7,819 nt of DNA, taken from NCBI GenBank assembly GCA_029060585.1, contig JAIDTS010000133.1, positions 1-7,819 on the forward strand, in the 5' to 3' direction. Position 1 is the stretch's first letter; the number at the start of each line of letters is the position of its first letter. Under the pieces are notes generated by a model, which saw only the letters and a program-made list of their open reading frames with translations, was not told where the DNA came from and did not search any database. This stretch comes from Muribaculaceae bacterium (GTDB lineage: Bacteria; Bacteroidota; Bacteroidia; Bacteroidales; Muribaculaceae). The position numbers and the translations under genes are program-made. Positions 1 through 5,816 of the stretch are shown piece after piece.

Positions 1-631
1 CAATTTTTTGAAACAGGATGTATTCATCCTCATTATAAGGATAATTCACCTTGTCATCCTCATCCTCATACATGAGGACTTCATCCAATGCCGGCTCAAT
101 ATTGATAGTCGAGAGTAGATGGGTGAAATTGAATCTCACCGGATTCCCGTTATCCATATTGTATATTCTTCTATGCGTCGCTACAAGAAGGTCTTTCGCT
201 TTATCAAGTGAGTCAGGCAGCTCATACGTGAAACTGACCTTGGAATTCTCATATTTCAGACTATCCAGATCTGGCAGCACATCATACGGATGTATGGCCA
301 CAAACGAGTGTTCCTGACCCATAAGCCAGTATTGTTTTGCTCCATAGTCCCATTTCCCATTCTTTAATTCCACCTTCTGCTTATCAAAGATTATCTTGAG
401 CCCGGCATAGAATTCTCCGGTCCTGTTCATATCTCCAAACAGCATGAAAGGATAATCTTTTAAAGTCTCATTGTTAATGATGGCGGCACGTGTGCTATTT
501 CCCACCTCAAAACTCATTTCTTCCCCCAGTTCAGAGTCCGATGAATCGGGATTGGGGTCTGACGTACACGATGTCGCACACGCCAGACAAGCCAAAATTG
601 TGAAAATAATATATTTAAAATTGTATTTCAT
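1..631 (-). CDS. Fimbrillin-like lipoprotein, 3' end beyond the window
   Basis: Reading leftward from the ATG at 631-629, the frame stays open to the window edge: 210 codons and no stop, so the C-terminus is missing. The N-terminus is a lipoprotein signal with Lys2 and Lys6, a hydrophobic core and a cysteine-rich end (Cys15, Cys18, Cys22); Cys22 in ATSC is the likeliest lipid site. Thr47-Arg48 then matches the Arg-cleavage position of the neighbouring fimbrillins. Motifs shared with the gene at 3531-4559 are an FGD near residue 65, EHSFVAIHPY, a Tyr-Glu-Leu-Pro segment, LLVATHRR and a HLLSTIN motif. After that motif comes a very acidic stretch rich in Glu and Asp that the paralogue lacks. It is probably a cell-surface pilus subunit (accessory or tip) and the seventh gene of the operon, 49 bases after the previous stop. 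The family call is firm; the specific role is inferred. The gene is more AT-rich than those further upstream. Confidence 0.85.
   Translation of the reverse strand, partial: MKYNFKYIIFTILACLACATSCTSDPNPDSSDSELGEEMSFEVGNSTRAAIINNETLKDYPFMLFGDMNRTGEFYAGLKIIFDKQKVELKNGKWDYGAKQYWLMGQEHSFVAIHPYDVLPDLDSLKYENSKVSFTYELPDSLDKAKDLLVATHRRIYNMDNGNPVRFNFTHLLSTINIEPALDEVLMYEDEDDKVNYPYNEDEYILFQKI
54..71. repeat. Three 6-bp tandem units in an acidic coding stretch
   Basis: The hexamer TCATCC occurs twice in a row (54-59 and 60-65), followed by the near-copy TCATAC (66-71). Read on the minus strand it encodes alternating Glu and Asp. The unit is a multiple of three, so gain or loss of a copy would lengthen or shorten the acidic patch without breaking the frame. 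A similar Glu-Asp-Glu coding triplet recurs nearby at about 24-32. Confidence 0.6.
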
Positions 632-632
632 A

Positions 633-640
633 TTTTTTTT
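633..640 (-). promoter_or_regulatory. Eight-A tract in the translation leader
   Basis: On the minus strand, eight consecutive adenines end two bases before the ATG at 631. There is no Shine-Dalgarno motif at a usable distance; the only purine-rich run, AAGGAA, lies about 16 bases upstream. An A-rich leader directly before the start is the usual Bacteroidetes translation signal, and it supports this ATG as the true start. Confidence 0.5.
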
Positions 641-680
641 AGTTATTCCTTGCCATGAATCATTGCTTCTTCAAGAGTAA

Positions 681-2150
681 TCATTCAATGGTGAAACCTA
701 CATCTCCATCTTTTATTTCCACGTTATTATAATCTTTTACCGTGTGCCATGTCGTTGCCGGTGATGCGGTGACCTCTATTGGATAGATGATCACTTTTCC
801 GGGGAGAGCATCGGCAGGATCCTGCACTCCTATTCCTTTGGAATAGTCGAGTTGGTAGTAGTATTGGAATCCCGGATTCCATCTCATCTGTGGGTCTCCA
901 TTCGTATTCGGTATGCAAGACGCCCAGCCATAATTTCTTACCTCTTCCTCTGCAGGAACGGTGTACAAAGACCCTTCGGAATAGTCAGGACTTGTATAGA
1001 ATTTTTTATCTTTCATGTAGACCCTCTTCATAACCTTTCCCGAAGTTCTTTCCACAGAAAGATATACAATTTTCATATTATCTGCAGTTACAGTAACAGA
1101 TGAATTCAAACTTGCACCTTCAATGTAGGGATAAAGCAATGTATGATTTGGGGTGAGCTTTTCCTTAACTCTCAAAAGTACGCTGAAATATAGGGGAGAG
1201 CCCTGCGCTTGATATGTTTTATTATCTCCATATTTCCAAACAGTGTAATCATGCGGGATCACCAAAGCAGGTCCTCCATGACCCATGATAGACTTCGTAT
1301 GGCTCTTATCCGGCGTATTTTCTTTATTTATCGTAATAACAGTATCCTTTTCATGGAAAATATATTCCACGCATCCAGTCTTGTTGATATTGGTCCATTT
1401 GCCGACTCTTGTCATGGTGTAGTTGAAAACACGTAAGGGCTTATCTTCAAAATTAAAATCACTTTCCAGTGCTATTCCTCCTATTCTTACCCCCGCTATC
1501 TCTACATCATAGCTGTCTGAACTGCCAAAGGCTTCCAAGGTGAGCTTGCTCAGCTGATGCTGCAATGCGAGATTTACACCGGAATAAAGATTGTCGGTTT
1601 TCGAACCTTCCACAGTGGCTGTAACAAAATCTGAATGACTTAGTATATCTTCATTGACCTTGAATCTCTTCATCCAGTATTGTGTCTTGCCATTTGTTTT
1701 TGCGTATTCCAGTTTGAAATAATTTTCATCATTTCTTCCAACCCCGGCACTGTCCCTCAGCGTCTCGCGTGAAGGATAGAACGCGTAAAACCTAAGTTTC
1801 CCTGCATTTTTCCCTTTGCTTGAAGGCCACTTACACCCATCAGACCGGAAAGCCTCACCCATCCCGGCTGTCTGAAACACCCTTTGCGCGGAGAAATGCT
1901 CAATTGGGATGGTATCCTTCCCGATTATGCTATCCAGACGGGCTGCAGATACATCGAATCCGTTTTTGATACTGTTCTTATCGATATCGGCTGCAGAGCG
2001 GGTCTCGATACCCGGCATGGATGTGAAGAATAGTATCTCAGAGTCATTATCCGTCATGCCTCTATCCACTAGATCCTCCTTACTACAGGAGGAAAGAAGA
2101 AGTGCCGACAGAAAAAACAGTCCAATATATTTTATTCTTTTGTCGTTCAT
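681..2150 (-). CDS. Fimbrillin family lipoprotein (accessory or tip subunit)
   Basis: A 489-residue predicted surface lipoprotein of the fimbrillin (Mfa-like) family. The signal peptide has a basic N-terminus and a leucine-rich core ending in LLSSC, with Cys22 as lipid site. The next residues, Ser-Lys-Glu-Asp-Leu, fit the Bacteroidetes lipoprotein export signal for the cell surface (Lys followed by acidic residues). Thr50-Arg51 is the likely protease site that frees the mature pilin. Family motifs are FYAFYP (121-126), SDFVTATVEG (173-182), the central HQLSKL (198-203), VEIAGVRIGG (216-225), ALVIP (295-299), then a C-terminal block of ERTSGKV, RVY, EEEVRNYGWA (401-410) and YYYQLDYSKGIGV (430-442). 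It aligns end to end with the gene at 2169-3518, which lies 18 bases before it, so the two are diverged tandem copies. It is longer by about 40 residues, mostly in the first half and between the shared blocks. The gene looks distinctly AT-rich (19 of 60 G+C in each of two sampled lines). Subunit position in the pilus is inferred. Confidence 0.9.
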   Translation of the reverse strand: MNDKRIKYIGLFFLSALLLSSCSKEDLVDRGMTDNDSEILFFTSMPGIETRSAADIDKNSIKNGFDVSAARLDSIIGKDTIPIEHFSAQRVFQTAGMGEAFRSDGCKWPSSKGKNAGKLRFYAFYPSRETLRDSAGVGRNDENYFKLEYAKTNGKTQYWMKRFKVNEDILSHSDFVTATVEGSKTDNLYSGVNLALQHQLSKLTLEAFGSSDSYDVEIAGVRIGGIALESDFNFEDKPLRVFNYTMTRVGKWTNINKTGCVEYIFHEKDTVITINKENTPDKSHTKSIMGHGGPALVIPHDYTVWKYGDNKTYQAQGSPLYFSVLLRVKEKLTPNHTLLYPYIEGASLNSSVTVTADNMKIVYLSVERTSGKVMKRVYMKDKKFYTSPDYSEGSLYTVPAEEEVRNYGWASCIPNTNGDPQMRWNPGFQYYYQLDYSKGIGVQDPADALPGKVIIYPIEVTASPATTWHTVKDYNNVEIKDGDVGFTIE

Positions 2151-2162
2151 TGATGTTGTGTG

Positions 2163-2170
2163 TTTTTTTT
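2163..2170 (-). promoter_or_regulatory. Eight-A tract overlapping a stop codon, leader of the next gene
   Basis: On the minus strand, the stop TAA (2171-2169) of the preceding fimbrillin runs straight into further adenines, giving eight in a row. The leader CACACAACATCA and the ATG at 2150 follow. No Shine-Dalgarno motif is present. The tract probably serves as an A-rich Bacteroidetes-type leader. It is the second eight-A run before a gene in this window. Confidence 0.45.
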
Positions 2171-3518
2171 AAGATCCTGGAACCACTATTTGAGATGTTG
2201 TGGTACCGTTAAGCCCCTGCCAGTCATTTACACTCACCGATACTCCGACCCTGTCGCTGATGATCGGATCTCCGGCCTTGGGAGATACATCACCGGTGAC
2301 GTCCGGACTGTGCAGTCCAACTCCGGAAGTATAATCGAGTGTATATGTGTAGGTATAGCCGGGTTTCCAGTCGGCTGAGATGGGTAGGGCAGCCCACCCG
2401 AATTCCCTTATTTCCTCTCCGGATGCGAGGGTGTATGGCTGCTTGAGTTCCTTATCGGAGTAGTAACGGTTGCCGTTCTTGTATACTCTTCTGCTGACCG
2501 TGCCTGTAGTCCTGACTACCGCGAAATACTCCCTGTCAATATTCATGGCGTTCAGACCCTGGCTGTTGTCGAAATAAGGATACTGCACTTTCCCATTCCC
2601 TGATGGAGTCTTGTCGATAATCCTAAGAAGCACGTTCAGGTATATTCCCTTGCTGGTGTTGCCGGCATCTTTCGTATAATCCCAAGCCGTGCAGGCAGAT
2701 GGAATAAGCATCGCGCAGTTGTCATTGCCGGCGTTCTGCCGTCCCAATATTGATACAGGGTTGGCACCAACTTTGATGATCGCATCCCCGTTGCGGAAAA
2801 TGTATTCTGCGTTTCCCTTTGCTAAGTCTGTCCAGGTTCCGTCGGCGTCTGATGTCTGGAATTGGAAGTTTCCTGACATGGGAACGTTTGCCAGACGCAC
2901 TCCCGCGATCTCGATGTCGCAGCTCTTATGCTCTCCTTTTGCCTTGACCTCGATACGGCTCATCTGATGCCTGAAGTTGAGATTGATGCCGGAGAAATAA
3001 TTGTCGGCCATCGATCCGGTGGTGGATGCGGTTATGAAATCGATCTGGTCGGCCATGTCGGTCGGTATGCTGATGTCTTTTATCTTATAGACAAGAGTAG
3101 CTTTATTTCCCGTCAGGGTAGACCCATTGTCAAGTGAAGATCCTTCAAACAGACCGGGATAATATGCGAAGAATGTCAGTATGTTTGCCTCCTGTCCCTT
3201 CTTTGGCCATAGGCAGTTGTCGGAGTAATAGAGGCCTTTGTCGTCGTCCTTTGTCAAGACCTGGTTGCCGAAGTACTCTGTAAGTTTCCCTTCCTTGTTG
3301 TCCGGATCTTCGGGGTTGAATGCCGTCAGAAAAAAACTTTGAATGTCATCCTTTCCGACGACTTGTGCCCTGGTCTCCGAATCAGGAACAGACGCTCGGA
3401 AAATGATACGGTTTCCATCGCCGGTGTCCACAGAAGGAATTCCCTCCTCTTGAGAGCACGCCGTCAGGAGGAGCATGGCTGTCGGAAGCAGGTATGTCGA
3501 TTTTATAATTGTGTTCAT
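2169..3518 (-). CDS. Fimbrillin family lipoprotein (accessory or tip subunit)
   Basis: A 449-residue predicted surface pilus subunit. The lipobox LLTAC places the lipid cysteine at residue 21, followed by SQEE, an acidic surface-export-like tail. Thr49-Arg50-Ala is the expected Arg-type maturation site. Family signatures follow: FFAYYPG (116-122), DFITASTTG (160-168), FRHQMSRIEV (182-191), IEIAGVRLANV (202-212), AMLIP (269-273), NVLLRI (295-300). The C-terminal block has VVRTTGTVSRRVY (334-346), GEEIREFGWAALP (367-379), then TYTLDYTSGVG (391-401) and a terminal NDW. It is 12 bases from the gene before and 18 from the gene after, so co-transcription and linked translation are likely. A run of seven Ts encodes part of Ser-Phe-Phe at residues 61-63. 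Family membership is firm. The role as minor or tip subunit rests on position behind the first fimbrillin and on greater length. Confidence 0.92.
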   Translation of the reverse strand: MNTIIKSTYLLPTAMLLLTACSQEEGIPSVDTGDGNRIIFRASVPDSETRAQVVGKDDIQSFFLTAFNPEDPDNKEGKLTEYFGNQVLTKDDDKGLYYSDNCLWPKKGQEANILTFFAYYPGLFEGSSLDNGSTLTGNKATLVYKIKDISIPTDMADQIDFITASTTGSMADNYFSGINLNFRHQMSRIEVKAKGEHKSCDIEIAGVRLANVPMSGNFQFQTSDADGTWTDLAKGNAEYIFRNGDAIIKVGANPVSILGRQNAGNDNCAMLIPSACTAWDYTKDAGNTSKGIYLNVLLRIIDKTPSGNGKVQYPYFDNSQGLNAMNIDREYFAVVRTTGTVSRRVYKNGNRYYSDKELKQPYTLASGEEIREFGWAALPISADWKPGYTYTYTLDYTSGVGLHSPDVTGDVSPKAGDPIISDRVGVSVSVNDWQGLNGTTTSQIVVPGS

Positions 3519-3530
3519 GTCCGTTCTTTT

Positions 3531-4559
3531 TTATTTTCTTGGAACATCCACCTCGCTGTCCGATCCCGGAATCCAGTCAGCCACATCCACTGTCAGGTCG
3601 ATAGCCTGTGCCGGGGTCTTGATGGTGATGTTATGGGTATATATCTTTCCGAGCTCCCAGTTGCCAAGGAAGGCCTCGGCATCAAGGGAATGTAGCTCGC
3701 CGTTTTTGTCTTTGTATGTGATCGTCAGTGTAATCCCGGTATTGTCTTTCTGGGGAATGACGAAGAGTGCGTTGCTGTCGGGAAAGAGGGAGACGGTCTC
3801 GTCGTCTTCCACTTCTACATCTATATCCGCCGAAAGAGTACCTCTGTCGGAGAAGTCGGTCCAGGAGAAAGAGTAATCGTCGGTCTGCATGCTCCCGGAA
3901 GTCAATGGGGCAGGTGTTATGGAGAAAGTGCCCGATTTGTCCACACCTTCCAGCGTTATGTTGGTCACAGTGATTTTTTCATAAGTCTCGTTCAGCAGAG
4001 AGAAGTTGATTCTCGAGAATGCGTGGAAGAACTTGAGCTTTACTGAGGATGCCGGAGAATTTTTCTTGTCTTGATAGGATCTCCGGTGGGTTGCCAAGAG
4101 GAGGTCGTATGTGTCCCTAAAACTTTCAGGAAGGGTATATTTAAAGGATAGCGAGTTGTTCTGATAGGTCGTTCCGCTCCAGTCAATGGCTTTGTATGGG
4201 TGGACCGCCACAAAGGAATGCTCGGCGTTTGGGTGCCAGAATCGGTCGGTGGAGGATATCCATCTTGCCGAGTCCGGTACATATCTCACCTCTATTGCGT
4301 TTAGAAGCACATCCGTGCTCTGTGTAGGTTGTTCACTCTCTGCATTATAGGTATATTTCACGTCGCCGAAGACCACGAATGAGTTTGCCTTGATGTTGTC
4401 GGCCTTGGTGACGGAGCCTCGCGTAAGGGAGTGTATGTCAAAACGCACCTTTTGGCCAGACTGCGGCTGCTCCGGCTCCGACGATTCTGATACGCAGGAA
4501 GCCATCGCGCATGCGGCAAGGAAGGCGCAAAATATGTGTTTAGGTCCGTTGATGGTCAT
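3531..4559 (-). CDS. Fimbrillin-like lipoprotein (candidate adaptor subunit)
   Basis: A 342-residue lipoprotein of the fimbrillin family. The signal peptide ends in AMASC with lipid Cys22, but Cys11 and Cys17 also lie inside the hydrophobic segment. Thr46-Arg47-Gly is the probable maturation site. Further motifs are VVFGD (62-66), EHSFVAVHPY (113-122), LLLATHRRSY (153-162), FFHAFSRINF (177-186), ALFVIPQKD (264-272), the typical late GNWELGKIYTHNI (299-311), and a C-terminal VADWIPG (326-332). The start ATG at 4559 follows an A-rich leader and fits the signal peptide. It is the first gene after the hairpin region at 4602-4672, so its expression may depend on read-through or on mRNA processing. 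Its closest relative in the window is the truncated gene at the left edge, not its direct neighbours. Role as adaptor or minor subunit is inferred from order only. Confidence 0.88.
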   Translation of the reverse strand: MTINGPKHIFCAFLAACAMASCVSESSEPEQPQSGQKVRFDIHSLTRGSVTKADNIKANSFVVFGDVKYTYNAESEQPTQSTDVLLNAIEVRYVPDSARWISSTDRFWHPNAEHSFVAVHPYKAIDWSGTTYQNNSLSFKYTLPESFRDTYDLLLATHRRSYQDKKNSPASSVKLKFFHAFSRINFSLLNETYEKITVTNITLEGVDKSGTFSITPAPLTSGSMQTDDYSFSWTDFSDRGTLSADIDVEVEDDETVSLFPDSNALFVIPQKDNTGITLTITYKDKNGELHSLDAEAFLGNWELGKIYTHNITIKTPAQAIDLTVDVADWIPGSDSEVDVPRK

Positions 4560-4601
4560 TTGGTTCTTGTTTGAGGAGAATGGAAATCAAAAATGGTAGG
4601 T

Positions 4602-4631
4602 GGTATGCCGTCCGCACCCGGACGGCATACC
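4602..4631 (-). terminator. Perfect 13-bp hairpin with U-rich tail, likely attenuating terminator
   Basis: The arms at 4602-4614 and 4619-4631 are exact inverted complements, GC-rich, with a four-base loop (GGTG on the minus strand). Minus-strand transcription then reads ACCTACC followed by ATTTTTGATTT. The U-rich stretch begins about eight bases after the stem, which is further than in an ideal intrinsic terminator, so termination may be partial. The plus-strand side has no T run, which sets the orientation. It lies about 50 bases after the stop of the first fimbrillin gene and about 42 before the next start. The same structure could instead protect the 3' end of the upstream mRNA. Confidence 0.65.
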
Positions 4632-4658
4632 TGTATTGGGCGTTGTGTATCGTTTCGT

Positions 4659-4672
4659 TCCGCCGTAGCGGA
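4659..4672 (-). promoter_or_regulatory. Short stem-loop with UACG tetraloop
   Basis: On the minus strand, TCCGC and GCGGA pair around the loop TACG. In RNA this is C(UACG)G, a member of the exceptionally stable UNCG tetraloop class. The stem is only five base pairs. It lies ten bases after the stop codon of the first fimbrillin gene and upstream of the larger hairpin, so the two form a tandem structure at the 3' end of that message. A role in mRNA stability or pausing is inferred. Confidence 0.45.
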
Positions 4673-4681
4673 GCCTCTTGC

Positions 4682-5773
4682 CTATTTCGTGTAGGTCTCG
4701 AGGGTGATAGTGCTGCCGTTGCCGCTTTCCCAGCCTGAGATTGGGTCTGCGGAGGTCTCGAAAGCGATGGCCTCGAGGTCGGCGTCGGTGCCGGATATCA
4801 CGATGTTGTAGTTGTATATCTTTCCTGATTCCCAGTTCGGGTTGAAGTTGCCTCGTAGGTTGCGCTGAAGCACCACCTTGCCGTCTCTTATCACGTCCAT
4901 GTCGAAAGTCAGGGCTACATTAGTGTTGGCTGCATCGGCATAGTTGTAAGGAATCACGAATCCTATGCCGGATGTGACAGCAGCCTTGCCTGTTTCGGTC
5001 TGGTTCTTGTTGTTTGTCTTGTCGATCGCAAGGTCTATGTATGGGCTGGCGCCGTTGGGAAGGTCCTGTTTCTGCTGGTTATACCATGCTACGGTCGCCC
5101 TCGGGTTGTAGTTGGCGATGTTCATCATGTTGGCCATCTTTACGTTTGATATCCTGATCTGGTATCCTGACGGGAATTGGGATGTGAACGAAGCGCTGAT
5201 CTGGCTGAGAAGATGCCTGAATGTGAAGGTTACCGGCTTGTTGGCTGTGGTGTTGCCGTTCTGCGGTTTTTCCTTGCCGACAATGCCCTCGTTTGAGGCG
5301 TAGACGAGGTCGTGCTGGTGGCGGTAGTCGCAGAGATAGTTGTTGATCACGAGTGCGCGGGTTTCAGTAGTAGTCCCGGTCATGTCCATCGAGAATGTTC
5401 CCCATGAGTTGCTCAGTTTCAGGTCGCCGCAGCTATAGGCATAGAAGAAGTAGGTACAGCCGGGGTTCCAGTAGCGGGGGTTGGTATACGACCATTTCCC
5501 GTTTACCAGTTTCACTTCCTCTGTGTTGAAGATCTGCACGGCGGTATTGTCCATACCATCCTTCGTGTAATAGCCGAACACGTAGAAGTTGTCGAAATTG
5601 CTTTTGTTGAGTACCACGCCCAGGTTAGGATCGTCGGCACGGGTTGATTTGTCAACTGCGTTCTCGAAGCCGATCACATTGCCCTGCTCGATACTCTCGT
5701 CAATCACTTCCTGGGAAGTGCATGCCGTAAGGGCTATTGTGCCGCAGGCAAGGGATAAGAGAATCTGTTTCAT
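4682..5773 (-). CDS. Fimbrillin family protein, probable major pilus subunit
   Basis: A 363-residue fimbrillin, the first of five in transcription order. The lipobox ALTAC gives lipid Cys18. Acidic residues follow, then GFENAVDKSTRADD (35-48) with Thr44-Arg45 as the expected Arg-protease site; the GFEN-to-TRA layout is typical of Bacteroidales stalk fimbrillins. Later motifs are YVFGYYT (64-70), WNPGCTYFFYAYSCGD (102-117), the FRHLLSQISASF core (185-196), GFVIPYNYAD (271-280), WESGKIYNYNIVISG (314-328) and a C-terminal GWESGNG (347-353). The start follows an A-rich 43-base gap after the DUF5119-type gene. Two hairpins follow its stop, which would let this gene be expressed more strongly than those behind it. 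That, with its standard length and position, is why it is proposed as the stalk. The family is firm; stalk status is inference. Confidence 0.9.
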   Translation of the reverse strand: MKQILLSLACGTIALTACTSQEVIDESIEQGNVIGFENAVDKSTRADDPNLGVVLNKSNFDNFYVFGYYTKDGMDNTAVQIFNTEEVKLVNGKWSYTNPRYWNPGCTYFFYAYSCGDLKLSNSWGTFSMDMTGTTTETRALVINNYLCDYRHQHDLVYASNEGIVGKEKPQNGNTTANKPVTFTFRHLLSQISASFTSQFPSGYQIRISNVKMANMMNIANYNPRATVAWYNQQKQDLPNGASPYIDLAIDKTNNKNQTETGKAAVTSGIGFVIPYNYADAANTNVALTFDMDVIRDGKVVLQRNLRGNFNPNWESGKIYNYNIVISGTDADLEAIAFETSADPISGWESGNGSTITLETYTK

Positions 5774-5816
5774 TGTTATAAGTCTTTAGCGTTATATTTT
5801 GTTGTTTTTTATTTCA

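Noticed and set aside
3330..3336. Seven-A run (seven Ts on the coding strand) within a fimbrillin gene as a phase-variation site
   Set aside because: The tract is short for slippage-based switching and the frame is intact; a chance homopolymer is enough to explain it.
4040..4282. Second minus-strand open frame of 80 codons inside the gene at 3531-4559
   Set aside because: Entirely within a gene with strong family motifs, in another frame, with low-complexity Pro/Thr/Arg content; an overlapping shadow.
51..4599. Many plus-strand open frames of 60-130 codons
   Set aside because: They lie opposite well-supported minus-strand genes, have no recognisable motifs, and look like antisense shadows.
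4589..4599. Possible Bacteroides -7 promoter element (TAnnTTTG) before the gene at 3531-4559
   Set aside because: The closest match on the minus strand, CATTTTTG, has the wrong first base and no clear -33 TTTG element; better explained as the U-rich tail of the hairpin.
5774..5816. Possible promoter or hairpin between the DUF5119-type gene and the first fimbrillin
   Set aside because: Only AT-rich leader sequence is visible; no TAnnTTTG element and no stem longer than four pairs.
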